A stretch of 64,000 nt of DNA, taken from positions 1 to 64,000 of the forward strand of contig JAACWH010000028.1 in assembly GCA_009991425.1 (NCBI GenBank), given 5' to 3'. Under the pieces are notes generated by a model. The model was not told the DNA's origin, searched no databases, and saw only the letters and a list, made by a program, of their open reading frames with translations. The stretch comes from Leptospira sp. (GTDB lineage Bacteria > Spirochaetota > Leptospiria > Leptospirales > Leptospiraceae). Shown here one piece after another: positions 34,350-43,950 of this stretch (position 1 is the stretch's first letter; each line of letters opens with the position of its first letter). The translations under genes and the position numbers were made by a program.

Positions 34350-35425
34350 TGATGGAAGAAAGTAATATGAAATGGAATCCTGATGAACTTACTTCCGCCT
34401 TAGAAGGCCAAGAAAATCCCGCTAAGAAAATATTGGATTCATTACGTTCTAAGTTAAAGAAAATGGAAACGAGATCAGGATCTGAAACTGTATCTTTTCC
34501 TACCTTCGAAGATCTTTGGCGCAAGCATTTGGCAGATTTAAATCAACCAAAAGTAGTACCATTTGCACGCAAAGCGAAGATTGCATCATCTTTTTTAGCC
34601 GCCGCAGCAGGTTTGTGTTTTGCATTTATATATTTATTTCCATTCACGAAGATTACGAAAGAAAATTCATATGCTGTGAAAATTCACGATGTAAGTGGTG
34701 ATGCTTATGTAGTGAATTCAGATGGTTCTCGGAGATCCCATCTCAATCTTCTCAGTAATTTAGAAAAAGGGGATCGTATCCAGGTAGAAGAAGGATCTTT
34801 CGTCGATTTATATCTAACTGGACAGGCTAGTATTCGAATACGTGAAAATTCCGACATTATTTTAGAAAAGATGATCCAAGATTTAGATATGCATAAGATT
34901 ACGGTTTATCTTTCTAAGGGTTCTATTCTTGCACACATCCATAAATTAAATAAAACATCTCAATTTGTAATCAGAACAGAAGATTCAAAAGTAGAAGTTA
35001 GGGGAACCAAGTTTCTAACTGAGAACAAAGAAGGAAGTTTAACCGTTGCAGTAAGTGAAGGCAAGGTTTTAGTCTCTCAGCCTTCGACTGGTTTATCCCA
35101 AGAAATTGATTCCAATGAAGAAGTGATTCAAAGTTCTGGAGATTGGAAGAAAACCAAGCTGGGATCCATGAATCTGAGAAGTCTAGCTGAGTTGGATTAT
35201 GTTTCGATTCAAGATGTTCCACAGTCTGAGCTTTCTCGAGTAATTCAGAGCGAGGAAGACATTTTCAGAATTTACTCAATTCTAGAACAGGTTTCTACCA
35301 CAGACGGCGAAAATTACCGTGGAGTTGTATTCAAAATGGATGAGAAATTTATTTACATTCGAACAGTGAAGGGCGAGTCCAAGATTCCTCAATCAAAGAT
35401 CAATGAAGTAGAAAAAATACGTTGA
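34349..35425 (+). CDS. FecR-domain protein, probable anti-sigma factor
   Basis: 358 residues. A cytosolic N-terminal ~75 residues, a membrane helix at about 77-97 (ASSFLAAAAGLCFAFIYLF), then a periplasmic FecR domain: GDAYVVNSDGSRR, LEKGDRIQVEEGSFVDLYL, SKGSILAHIHKLNKTSQFVI and VEVRGTKFLTENKEGSLTV. The canonical FecR pattern is present. Translationally coupled to the sigma factor upstream. In classical systems a TonB-dependent receptor signals to FecR; none is adjacent here, so the signal is unknown. Confidence 0.87.
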   Translation: MMEESNMKWNPDELTSALEGQENPAKKILDSLRSKLKKMETRSGSETVSFPTFEDLWRKHLADLNQPKVVPFARKAKIASSFLAAAAGLCFAFIYLFPFTKITKENSYAVKIHDVSGDAYVVNSDGSRRSHLNLLSNLEKGDRIQVEEGSFVDLYLTGQASIRIRENSDIILEKMIQDLDMHKITVYLSKGSILAHIHKLNKTSQFVIRTEDSKVEVRGTKFLTENKEGSLTVAVSEGKVLVSQPSTGLSQEIDSNEEVIQSSGDWKKTKLGSMNLRSLAELDYVSIQDVPQSELSRVIQSEEDIFRIYSILEQVSTTDGENYRGVVFKMDEKFIYIRTVKGESKIPQSKINEVEKIR

Positions 35426-35456
35426 TCTCCAGACAAGTCATGCGAACCTTTATCGC

Positions 35457-35990
35457 ATGCACGATAGTAATAAGAAAAGTTTCCGCTTCAATTACATAAT
35501 AGATCGAGAATTCCAATTTCGCTTTCTTTTTCACTTTTTTATTCTCTTTGTTCTTGGAGTCCTATCTTCCCTAGTCGTGCTTTATTGGCTCAATCAGATG
35601 AAGTACGAGGGTGGAGCAGTATTTAAGTTACGCCAAGATCCAATGCAAGTCTATTATAAGGTGGAAGGCGATGATGGAAAATCTGAAAAATTTGTAGCTC
35701 GTGAAATATTCTTACCAGATTACAACCATGAACTAGATCGCTATTCTATCCAATTTACGGCAGTAGCAATTCTTTCTTCCATCTACTTATTCCTAATTTT
35801 CATTTTCTCAATATTCAAATCGCATAAGATGGCTGGACCCATTCATAATATTAAGATGAATCTACAGAAGTTAGCAAATGGGGAGAACACTTATCCAATT
35901 CGCACGAGAAAAGGAGATGAATTCCAAGAATTAGTGGATGCTCTTAATTTAGTAATTGAAAAAAGAATTAAACAAGAGAATCAGAAATAA
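35457..35990 (+). CDS. two-helix membrane protein with HAMP-like domain
   Basis: 177 residues. Membrane helices at about 22-44 and 100-122 flank a periplasmic loop of about 55 residues. A HAMP-like segment follows (SHKMAGPIHNIKMNLQKLANGE, then KGDEFQELVDALN). No output domain follows, so it is a stand-alone HAMP receptor stub that could signal through a partner. It stands between the sigma/FecR pair and the large membrane protein, all on the same strand; 31 bases separate it from fecR. Confidence 0.75.
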   Translation: MHDSNKKSFRFNYIIDREFQFRFLFHFFILFVLGVLSSLVVLYWLNQMKYEGGAVFKLRQDPMQVYYKVEGDDGKSEKFVAREIFLPDYNHELDRYSIQFTAVAILSSIYLFLIFIFSIFKSHKMAGPIHNIKMNLQKLANGENTYPIRTRKGDEFQELVDALNLVIEKRIKQENQK

Positions 35991-36024
35991 TTTACTTTTG
36001 TTTTAATTATTAGGAGGTAAAATC

Positions 36025-37698
36025 ATGAAATCAAAAAAGTTCGATTTATTTATCATATGGGATTTTGTGATGGTCATGGTTGTGCTAGCCAACCTTACTT
36101 TGATCCTCTTCGATCTAACGTATCTATGGTTAAGACCTTATTATTATAAAAATTTTCCTGAAGTTTTAAAGTTTTATGATAAACCTATACTTGGTATTGA
36201 GCCTCATCGAAGTACAGAAAAATACATTAGATTTGTTGATACCTTAAAGTATTTAGAAAAAGTAAAAGACCCAAAAGTACATTCAGAAGAATTCACCTCT
36301 AAGCTATCTGAGATCATAGAAGCTATTCAATTAGTCTATACACAAGATGATTTAAAATTACAAAATGAAAAATCGTTATTATTAGAAAAATACACTTTAG
36401 TTGAGAAACCAACAGATATTTCCCAAGATTTATTAGATACTGAAGAGCTCTTCATGGATTTACTTTCTTACTCAGAAGATGATTATATCTCTGGACATAT
36501 TGAAAAACTAGAATCAGATTTACTATTGCTTTCCAGAGTTGAGACTCAACGAGGATGGCGAGAGGAAAAAGATGACATTTTGTCTAAGATGGATTACCAA
36601 ATGATCCATATAGTAGAGACGAATCCTTTTCAAGAATCTGGTCAAACTGATAATATCTCTAAAATTAAATCTAATATCAAGACTCGCTATGATTCAATTA
36701 AGACAAGAAATTTAGACAAAGAATATAGAGATTTACTGACTAAATCCTTAGGTGGTCAGAAGAGCTTTCCATCTACTGCCTTAGTATTTACTTGGTTTTG
36801 GAGAAATCCAGATTCAAGTATGGATGAGAAATTTGCTATCTTTGATAATGAGATTCGAGATTTAATGGGAGTGAATTACTATCGCCATATTGGTAAAAAT
36901 GGACAGCCTGTTAATAATTACCTGGCTTTAGATGCACCCTTTCTTGCTTTTTTCCTTTGTGAATTTGCACTGAGCTGGTTTATTGCAATTCGCAAAAAGA
37001 AATATATGGCTTGGTTTCTATATCCCATCTACCATTGGTATGATGTTTTAGGATTACTGCCTGTTGTTGAGTTCCGATTATTCCGTTTGATTCGTATCTA
37101 TAAAATATTTCTAATCCTGAAGACCAGCCGTATAGTGCCTGTGGGCAATGATATAATTTCACGAACCATCAAATACTATGGGAATATCATAAAAGAAGAG
37201 CTTTCGGATATGGTAACAATACAGATTCTCACTGAATCTCAGGAAGAAATAAAATCAGGTGCATCTTTACAGATTATGACCAAGGCGATTGATTCTCATA
37301 GGGAAGACATTAAGAAGGTTGTTGTCCGTAAGATTAAAGAAATTGCATCTAACGAGAGATTAGGTGATTTAATAGAAAAGACCATCACCGAAATTCTTGA
37401 GAAATCAGAAATAGGACCAAATCGATTTGGATTTCTTCCTAAGGCCTGGAAGGATAATCTTGCAAGAGAGATCAGTTCAATTCTTTATAATGCAATTTCA
37501 CAAGCTGTAGTAGCAACCCTAGAAGATGAATCGGGTGTTAGATCCATAGAGAATCTAGTCGACTATATTATAGATGAATTGGAAGCAACAGCTCAGGATC
37601 CAGAAGTCAACAAGTTGAATATGGGAATCACAGTAGAATTACTTGAGAATGTTAAGAAATCTGTAGCTCGTAAGAAATGGTTGGATACGAAAATTTGA
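36025..37698 (+). CDS. membrane protein with voltage-sensor-like S4 helix, unknown function
   Basis: 557 residues; the start is fixed by a strong GGAGG eight bases before ATG 36025. A membrane helix at about 12-33, then a long helical soluble region (about 45-280), then hydrophobic segments near 305-360. There YHWYDVLGLLPVVEF is followed by RLFRLIRIYKIFLILKTSR, with Arg/Lys at every third position like the S4 helix of voltage-gated channels. No pore signature is visible. The C-terminal ~180 residues are cytosolic and helical. Could be a voltage-sensor-domain protein or simply an amphipathic helix; no family recognised. Confidence 0.65.
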   Translation: MKSKKFDLFIIWDFVMVMVVLANLTLILFDLTYLWLRPYYYKNFPEVLKFYDKPILGIEPHRSTEKYIRFVDTLKYLEKVKDPKVHSEEFTSKLSEIIEAIQLVYTQDDLKLQNEKSLLLEKYTLVEKPTDISQDLLDTEELFMDLLSYSEDDYISGHIEKLESDLLLLSRVETQRGWREEKDDILSKMDYQMIHIVETNPFQESGQTDNISKIKSNIKTRYDSIKTRNLDKEYRDLLTKSLGGQKSFPSTALVFTWFWRNPDSSMDEKFAIFDNEIRDLMGVNYYRHIGKNGQPVNNYLALDAPFLAFFLCEFALSWFIAIRKKKYMAWFLYPIYHWYDVLGLLPVVEFRLFRLIRIYKIFLILKTSRIVPVGNDIISRTIKYYGNIIKEELSDMVTIQILTESQEEIKSGASLQIMTKAIDSHREDIKKVVVRKIKEIASNERLGDLIEKTITEILEKSEIGPNRFGFLPKAWKDNLAREISSILYNAISQAVVATLEDESGVRSIENLVDYIIDELEATAQDPEVNKLNMGITVELLENVKKSVARKKWLDTKI

Positions 37699-37760
37699 TT
37701 TTAGATTTTCATAACTCATCCTACTTTTCAATCTATTCTTAAGTTTATAGCATAATTACA

Positions 37761-39323
37761 ATGATACATGAAATTGAGCTAAGGCTAGCTCCTGAGATTT
37801 CTCAGGTTCCTGAGAATCTTTTGGAATCTGTTTCTAAGAAATTAAAAATTTCCAAATCACGTATTTCGTATATTGAAGCAACCCAACGTTCGATAGATGC
37901 AAGATCCAAACATGTTGTTTACCAAGAAAAATTTAAAGTTTATGTGGACGAAGTTTTTTCACCAATTTTACCTGAATCCTTTCTACCAAATTATACGAAT
38001 GTTACATCAGCTAAAGAAGTAGCGATTATAGGTTCTGGACCGGCTGGGATGTTTGCTGCCTTGCAGCTCTTGGAACTTGGCATAAAACCAGTAATATTTG
38101 AAAGAGGAAAAAATGTTCGTGAACGAGTATTCGACTTACGAGCAATAAATCTTCATAATACAGTGAATGAAGATTCTAACTATTGCTTCGGTGAAGGAGG
38201 AGCTGGAACTTATTCAGATGGAAAGCTCTACACTAGATCTACCAAGCGCGGAAATGTTCGAAAGATTTATGAACTACTTGTAGCATTTGGTGCGCCTTCT
38301 GATATCCTTGTGGATGCTCATCCTCATATTGGTACGAACAAGTTGCCTGAGATCCTTAAGAATATGCGTGAGTGTATACTTGCTCATGGTGGTGAGATTC
38401 ATTTCAACACAAGATTAGTAGATATCGAAATCAAATCTCAATCGATTCAATCTTTAACTTTTCTAAATGGATCTAAATTTGAAATTGATCGAGTAATTTT
38501 AGCAACTGGACATTCCGCACGAGATATATTTTATCTACTGCAGCGAAAGAAAATTCGTATTGATGCAAAACCCATTGCCATTGGTGTTCGAGTTGAACAT
38601 CCGCAGAGCTTAATTGATACTATCCAATACAAATGTGATATTAGGGGAGATTATCTTCCGCCCTCTCCTTACAGTATCGTAAAGCAAATTGATGGGCGGG
38701 GAGTCTATTCCTTCTGCATGTGCCCAGGAGGTGTGATAGCACCCTGTGCGACTAGCCAAGAAGAAATAGTTACAAACGGTTGGTCTTCTTCCCAAAGGTC
38801 AAGACCTACTGCTAATTCAGGTATTGTAGTGGAACTTCGATTAAATGATTTGAAGGATTTTCAAAAGCATGGTCCACTTGCCGTACTGGAATTCCAGAAA
38901 TCCATAGAACAGAGAGCCTGGTTAGAGTCTGGCAGGACACAAAAAGCACCAGCTCAAAGATATATAGATTTTACCTTAGGCAAACTATCCTCCGAACTAC
39001 CCAAGACATCTTACCCACCCGGTATCGTATCAATAGAATTAGCATCAGTACTTCCAAAGTTAATCTACCAATCTTTGCAAAAAGGTTTTCTAGAATTTGG
39101 AAAGACTATGAAAGGTTATGCTACCAATGAAGCAGTAATCCATGCTCCCGAGACCAGAACTTCCTCACCAATTCAGATACCTAGAGATGCTGATAGTTTA
39201 GAACATATCGAGATTAAAGGACTCTATCCCTGTGGAGAGGGAGCTGGTTATGCGGGAGGAATAGTCTCAGCAGCTATGGATGGTATGAAGGTTGCATCCA
39301 AGCTTGCTCTAGGGATAGCTTAG
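37761..39323 (+). CDS. FAD-dependent oxidoreductase, COG2509 type
   Basis: 520 residues. After an N-terminal ~90-residue alpha/beta domain comes the dinucleotide-binding motif VAIIGSGPAGMFAALQLLE, then FERGKNVRERVFDL. FGEGGAGTYSDGKLYTR is the hallmark of this flavoprotein family, followed by ILATGHSARD and the late GEGAGYAGGIVSAAMDG, which closes the FAD site. The family is widespread and usually annotated only as NAD(P)/FAD-dependent oxidoreductase; the reaction is unknown. Cytosolic. The ATG at 37761 has no clear ribosome site. Confidence 0.9.
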   Translation: MIHEIELRLAPEISQVPENLLESVSKKLKISKSRISYIEATQRSIDARSKHVVYQEKFKVYVDEVFSPILPESFLPNYTNVTSAKEVAIIGSGPAGMFAALQLLELGIKPVIFERGKNVRERVFDLRAINLHNTVNEDSNYCFGEGGAGTYSDGKLYTRSTKRGNVRKIYELLVAFGAPSDILVDAHPHIGTNKLPEILKNMRECILAHGGEIHFNTRLVDIEIKSQSIQSLTFLNGSKFEIDRVILATGHSARDIFYLLQRKKIRIDAKPIAIGVRVEHPQSLIDTIQYKCDIRGDYLPPSPYSIVKQIDGRGVYSFCMCPGGVIAPCATSQEEIVTNGWSSSQRSRPTANSGIVVELRLNDLKDFQKHGPLAVLEFQKSIEQRAWLESGRTQKAPAQRYIDFTLGKLSSELPKTSYPPGIVSIELASVLPKLIYQSLQKGFLEFGKTMKGYATNEAVIHAPETRTSSPIQIPRDADSLEHIEIKGLYPCGEGAGYAGGIVSAAMDGMKVASKLALGIA

Positions 39324-39447
39324 AATCTTATTTGTTAAATTTATGAATTTAAATTAGCATATTTTTATCTAACCATAAATTAAGTTAGCAAAAAAAATGT
39401 GGTTAAAAAAATAAGATTTTTTAAAGTTAGCTCATGGAAAAATTAGT

Positions 39448-40080
39448 TTGAAATATAAAATTTTATTTTCGGTTTTCATTTTAAGTATTTTTAATATTAA
39501 TTGCTTTCATTCAATAGATTCTTATACACCTAGAGATGTAAAAGAAAATATTACTTTTACAATTAAAGAAACTTTAGTTTCACAAAATTGTCAGGATGAA
39601 GATTCTTTTCTTTTTTCAGCTAAAAAAGATGCTCTAATAAAAGAATTCCAAAGGCAAATTCAATTTAGAAATAATCGTTCTCTAACAGAAAATGAACCAA
39701 TCGAGCAGGATATCCAATATTCACTTATTTGGTATCAATGTGAATTTTCCTCTGAACCTCCTACTGATGAGGAATGGAAAGAATATAATACGAATCAATT
39801 AAAAGCGGCTTTTTCTTTTTTAACATTAGGATTACTTCCATTTTATTCAGAAATTAGATCTCATTTGAAAATAAAGAGCAAATTAAACGGATACGAATGT
39901 GAATCTCTTCAAGCTGTCAGAGCAGGAACAGTAATACACCTTTTTTATCTACCGATGGTATTCTATTCTCAATTTTCTGAAGAGCCTAACCGTCAGATCT
40001 TAAAAGTTGCAATCAATAGAGGATTAGATGATAATCTGCTAAAATACTATAAGGGAGAATGCAAAAATACTAATCTCTAG
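39448..40080 (+). CDS. putative lipoprotein
   Basis: 210 residues. N-terminal signal MKYKILFSVFILSIFNINC ends in a lipobox-like Cys (spirochaetal lipoboxes are loose), so it is probably lipid-anchored. The mature part contains one hydrophobic stretch (LKAAFSFLTLGLLPFYSEI) and another near FYLPMVFYS, a pattern of a common Leptospira lipoprotein type of unknown role. The start is TTG at 39448 with GGAA upstream. It is followed by the convergent ABC-F gene after eight bases. Confidence 0.72.
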   Translation: MKYKILFSVFILSIFNINCFHSIDSYTPRDVKENITFTIKETLVSQNCQDEDSFLFSAKKDALIKEFQRQIQFRNNRSLTENEPIEQDIQYSLIWYQCEFSSEPPTDEEWKEYNTNQLKAAFSFLTLGLLPFYSEIRSHLKIKSKLNGYECESLQAVRAGTVIHLFYLPMVFYSQFSEEPNRQILKVAINRGLDDNLLKYYKGECKNTNL

Positions 40081-40088
40081 ATTTGTTA

Positions 40089-42050
40089 TTATCCTATTGT
40101 ATCCAATTCAATCAGCAAGCTTTCTAATTCACTTTCTATGCTTCCTAGTCTAGTGGTAGCTTCTGTAAGTGCAGTGTAATCAGAAGATAAGCTAGGAATC
40201 TTAGCTTCTAGTTCTTTTTGTTCGGATTCTAGTTGACCCATTTTAGTTTCTATTTCTTCTTTTCTGCGAATTTGTTTGAAACTTAGTTTCTTAGGAGCTG
40301 ATGAATCAGATTTAGAGCTTTTTGTATTTTCATTGGAGGATGGATTCTTTTTAGTATCCGTTTGATTGGAATCATCTTTTGAATTTGATTTCTCGTTAGA
40401 ATTTAATTCTTCATCTCCTGTGTAAGTAAGCTTAGAACCTGTTCGAATTTTTTCTTTATCATCTTGGTCAAGAAATTCCGAATAGGATAGATGTGATTGG
40501 AGGATTTCTCCATTTTCACGGAATGCAAGTAGGGAATGGGTGATTCTATCCATGAAATATCTATCATGTGATACTAAGACTACGCAACCAGGAAAATCTA
40601 TAAGGTATTCTTCAAGGATTGTGAGTGTCTGAATATCTAAATCATTAGTTGGTTCATCTAAGAGTAAAAAGTTTGGATTTTTAAGAAGGATTTCTACTAG
40701 GTAGAGTCTCCTTTTTTCTCCTCCAGATAGCTTTTCGATAAGTGAGTATTGCATTTCTCCTGGGAAAAGAAATCTTTCTAGAATTTTGGGAGCAGAAATT
40801 TTAGTCCCATCTTCTAAAGTAATTGAATCGCCACTTTTTTTCTTGATGTAGTCAATTACTTTCAAGCTTGGATCTAGTTCTCTGGAGATTTGATCGAAGT
40901 ATCCAAAGACAGTATTGATGCCTGGCTTCACAATTCCACTGTCAGGCTCTAGAGTCCCAGCCAAGAGATTCAAAAGTGTAGATTTTCCTGATCCATTTGG
41001 ACCAACAATCCCTAATCTTTCTTTGCGACGGAAATGGTAGTTTAGTCCGTTGATGATAGGTTTGTCTTGGAAAGATTTCTTTAAATTTTTAACTTCAAGT
41101 ATCGTTTTACCTTGTTTGGTTTCTAATGAAATCAATTCTAATTTCTTATCAATAGTAAATTTTTCTCGGTTATCTACTTCTTCGTATCTTTGAATACGAG
41201 CTTTTTGTTTAGTTCCGCGCGCCTTAGGTTGTCTTCTTAGCCATTCGATCTCGGTTCGTAAGAAACTCTTTGCTTTTTCTTCCAAGCGTTCTTCCATTTC
41301 ACGAATTTCGTTTTTCTTTTCAAGATAATCCGAATACTTACCATCAAATACTCGAACCTTCTTTCTATCGATTTCTATAATTTTATCCATAATACGATCA
41401 AGAAAATATCTATCATGAGTGATGAGAAGAAGTGCTTTCTTCATTGCCACAAGATAGTCTTCTAACCAAAGAATTGTTTCTACATCGAGGTGGTTAGTAG
41501 GTTCATCTAATATAAGTAAGTTGCTTTCTTCTAAGATGACTTTGACAAGTTCTACTTTCTTTCGCATTCCACCTGAAAGTTCGCCCATTTTAAGATGTAA
41601 ATTTGTAATGCCTAATTCAGTAAGCATAGATTTGAAATTTGATTCTGTATCCCAGGCTTGTAGTCTATCCATTTCACCAATCGCTTGGTTGAATTCTTCT
41701 TCCACTTCGGGAGATTGATCGACTTCGATTTTTTCACAAGCATCTTCGTATCTTCGAATTACTTCGAACAAGCGGTTCTTGGTCGATACAATATGGTCAA
41801 TAATTTGTTGCTCAGGATCGAATGCTGGATCTTGCAATAGGGCAGAGATCTTAAGATTTCGATTGTTGACTATTTGTCCGCTATCGATTTCTTCTTGTCC
41901 AAGCAGGATTCTAAGTAGGGTAGATTTTCCAGATCCATTGCTTCCTATAATGGCAAGTTTCTCGCCTTCTTGGATACCAAGATTGACATCTTGGAAAAGT
42001 GTTTTTGGACCTATGGATTTTGTAATGCCTTGGGCAGAAATTAGTATCAT
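40089..42050 (-). CDS. ABC-F family ATPase, Uup-like
   Basis: Soluble twin ABC ATPase acting on ribosomes, not a transporter. The first ABC has Walker A GSNGSGKST (about residue 36), signature LSGGMRKKVELV and Walker B LLILDEPTNHLD. The second has GPNGSGKST, LSGGEKRRLYLV and LLLDEPTNDLD. The linker (EMEERLEEKAKSFLRTEIEW) and a C-terminal coiled coil (from about 595) match Uup. An acidic/Ser-rich disordered stretch of about 50 residues precedes the coiled coil. The 653-residue length is normal for Uup. Confidence 0.93.
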   Translation of the reverse strand: MILISAQGITKSIGPKTLFQDVNLGIQEGEKLAIIGSNGSGKSTLLRILLGQEEIDSGQIVNNRNLKISALLQDPAFDPEQQIIDHIVSTKNRLFEVIRRYEDACEKIEVDQSPEVEEEFNQAIGEMDRLQAWDTESNFKSMLTELGITNLHLKMGELSGGMRKKVELVKVILEESNLLILDEPTNHLDVETILWLEDYLVAMKKALLLITHDRYFLDRIMDKIIEIDRKKVRVFDGKYSDYLEKKNEIREMEERLEEKAKSFLRTEIEWLRRQPKARGTKQKARIQRYEEVDNREKFTIDKKLELISLETKQGKTILEVKNLKKSFQDKPIINGLNYHFRRKERLGIVGPNGSGKSTLLNLLAGTLEPDSGIVKPGINTVFGYFDQISRELDPSLKVIDYIKKKSGDSITLEDGTKISAPKILERFLFPGEMQYSLIEKLSGGEKRRLYLVEILLKNPNFLLLDEPTNDLDIQTLTILEEYLIDFPGCVVLVSHDRYFMDRITHSLLAFRENGEILQSHLSYSEFLDQDDKEKIRTGSKLTYTGDEELNSNEKSNSKDDSNQTDTKKNPSSNENTKSSKSDSSAPKKLSFKQIRRKEEIETKMGQLESEQKELEAKIPSLSSDYTALTEATTRLGSIESELESLLIELDTIG

Positions 42051-42151
42051 ATTTTATTCTTTGTTGATAGTTTTGAGTAATTGTTTAGTGTTTTTTGAAA
42101 ATGATAGACAGAGTAAAAGGAAAAGAGATTAATTATTAATAGAAATTTATT

Positions 42152-42418
42152 TCATTTTTCATTCAATCCTGAATTTGCTCTCTCGGTTGAAGGAGAATCT
42201 TTTTTGTTTGGGTCTATTGGTTTCTTCAGAAAAGATTCCTGTAAGCCTTCCAGAATTCCAGAAGACTTAATAGCTTTGAGTATTCTAGTTCCAATACTTA
42301 AGCTATGTCGAACTTCTTGGAATTCCATCTTAAGCTCTAATTTACGAAATTCAATTAGCATTCTTAGCTCATCAAGATTCATATCTTTAGGATCTTTAGG
42401 ATCTTTGGGTAAGGGCAT
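42152..42418 (-). CDS. small charged protein, third gene of YqjD/YqjE-like operon
   Basis: 88 residues, hydrophilic and mainly helical, with a repetitive start (PKDPKDPKD). The ATG overlaps the stop of the upstream membrane-protein gene (TAATG), so it is translated with it. The position parallels the small third gene of the Enterobacteria yqjD-yqjE-yqjK cluster, but I cannot show homology from sequence. Confidence 0.65.
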   Translation of the reverse strand: MPLPKDPKDPKDMNLDELRMLIEFRKLELKMEFQEVRHSLSIGTRILKAIKSSGILEGLQESFLKKPIDPNKKDSPSTERANSGLNEK

Positions 42419-42792
42419 TATTTATTACTCAATAGAACCTTAAGAAAAAGATAGGAACCTGATAAGAATATCAATCCTGTGCATAAAGATGCATAGATTA
42501 CAGGAAGGCCTGCAAACATCTGCAAGGCGAGAAAGGTCGAAAAAGAAAGATATCCAAATCCAATACAAATAGTAAAGAATAGACAAATAAACCAAATCCC
42601 TTTGAATATCAAACTACGTAGGAAATTCTCTGTGTGTCTTTGAGCGTAGAGAAGCATAGCTTCCAAATATTCAATAAACTTTTGTAATAAATTTTCTAGC
42701 GAGGCTTGCAAGCCTCGTCTTCGTTTCCGTTCTTTGGGATTTTGATTTGTTTCTGAAGAGTTCGAGGGATTCCCTTTGGTTTTCTTGGTCAT
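42418..42792 (-). CDS. YqjE/phage-holin-like membrane protein
   Basis: 124 residues. A basic N-terminus (KERKRRRGLQ) is followed by an amphipathic region and two close hydrophobic helices (IWFICLFFTICIGFGYLSF and a second in VIYASLCTGLIFLSGSYLFL), the layout of YqjE/holin-superfamily III proteins. It lies between a DUF883-like gene and a small charged gene, as in yqjDEK clusters. Expected in the inner membrane. Confidence 0.7.
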   Translation of the reverse strand: MTKKTKGNPSNSSETNQNPKERKRRRGLQASLENLLQKFIEYLEAMLLYAQRHTENFLRSLIFKGIWFICLFFTICIGFGYLSFSTFLALQMFAGLPVIYASLCTGLIFLSGSYLFLKVLLSNK

Positions 42793-42801
42793 TCTAAAAA
42801 T

Positions 42802-43086
42802 TTAGTTTCTTCTAAAGAGAGATGAAATGATGATTCCTACACCTACACCAATTCCAACACCCCAAAGTGCTGCTTTCTTAGGATTTTCTTCGATGTATTC
42901 ATCAAGATGGTCAACTAGTTCTTTTGAGCGAACAGATACTTCACCGCCCACTAATTTTGCCATCTCTTTGATATCATTCACATTCTCAAGATATTTCTCG
43001 CGAGCCTTACCGGTAAGTTCTTTCGCCTTGTTCTTGTAATTTTTAATTTCTTGTTCTAAGCCAATTTCAGATTGTTGTTCTGTCAT
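42802..43086 (-). CDS. DUF883-family membrane-anchored protein (YqjD/ElaB-like)
   Basis: 94 residues. A helical charged N-terminal part and the diagnostic C-terminal segment EENPKKAALWGVGIGVGVGI followed by a hydrophobic end and RRN. YqjD/ElaB family proteins sit in the inner membrane and bind ribosomes in stationary phase in E. coli (family knowledge). AAGGAG eight bases before the ATG supports the start. First gene of a three-gene operon. Confidence 0.85.
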   Translation of the reverse strand: MTEQQSEIGLEQEIKNYKNKAKELTGKAREKYLENVNDIKEMAKLVGGEVSVRSKELVDHLDEYIEENPKKAALWGVGIGVGVGIIISSLFRRN

Positions 43087-43167
43087 AAAATTTACTCCTT
43101 GTTATATGAGACCATAGAGAAAAGAGGATATAATCTTAAAAATTCGAGAAAGTTCTAATTTCTGAGA

Positions 43168-43893
43168 TTACTCTGGAATAATAATATTATCGTAATTGTC
43201 TGAGAATCTGTATCCAATTCCCCAGATCGTCTCAATCCATTCAGGTTGAGCTGAGTTCTTCTCTAGTTTGGATCGAATTCTCTTGATATGACTATCAATC
43301 ATTCTTTCGAATCCATCCCATTCAACACCCCAAACTGATTCTAAGATCATTTCTCTGCTGAAGACTTTTCCAGGTGCGGATGCCAATAATTGAAGGATAT
43401 CAAATTCCTTTCTAGAGATGTTGATGATATTTTCATTAAGAGTTACTCTTCGTCGAATCGGGTCGATCTTGAGAGCTCCTCGAATAATTTCGCCACCTGA
43501 ACCAATGTTAGGCTTGATTCCGATTTTCTTATCCCATCTTCGAAAGAAGACGTCCACTCGTGTTTTAAGTTCTCGAATGGAAAAAGGCTTAGTGATGTAA
43601 TCATCTGCACCGAGCTCAAGACCCATAATGCGATCGATCTCTTCCGTTCTAGCAGAAAGTATAAAAATCGGTGTGGATTCATCCGTCTTACGAATGCTTC
43701 TGCATACATCCATACCATCAATGTCAGGAAGGCTTAGGTCTAAGATGATCAAATCAGGATGACTCGACTTATAATGCTTCAATCCTTCTTCGCCTGAAGG
43801 CTGAATCACAGTTGTATAATGGGCAGAGTCGAGTGATTTTCGAATAAGGTTGCCAATATCTGGATCATCTTCTATGACCAATATATTTTTCAT
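43168..43893 (-). CDS. OmpR/PhoB-family response regulator
   Basis: 241 residues. Receiver domain: acidic pocket EDD at residues 8-10, phospho-acceptor Asp in [15 protein letters not shown] (about 53), Thr/Ser switch in IFILSART, and Lys in [10 protein letters not shown]-terminal winged helix with [33 protein letters not shown] and IWGIGYRF. Complete and normal length. No histidine kinase is adjacent; the cytosolic kinase at 6.4 kb is far away. The target genes are unknown. Confidence 0.94.
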   Translation of the reverse strand: MKNILVIEDDPDIGNLIRKSLDSAHYTTVIQPSGEEGLKHYKSSHPDLIILDLSLPDIDGMDVCRSIRKTDESTPIFILSARTEEIDRIMGLELGADDYITKPFSIRELKTRVDVFFRRWDKKIGIKPNIGSGGEIIRGALKIDPIRRRVTLNENIINISRKEFDILQLLASAPGKVFSREMILESVWGVEWDGFERMIDSHIKRIRSKLEKNSAQPEWIETIWGIGYRFSDNYDNIIIPE

Positions 43894-43950
43894 AAAAATT
43901 CCTTGTATTTATCAAAAAATCGGAAAATCCTATTCCTGCAAGTAAAAAAC

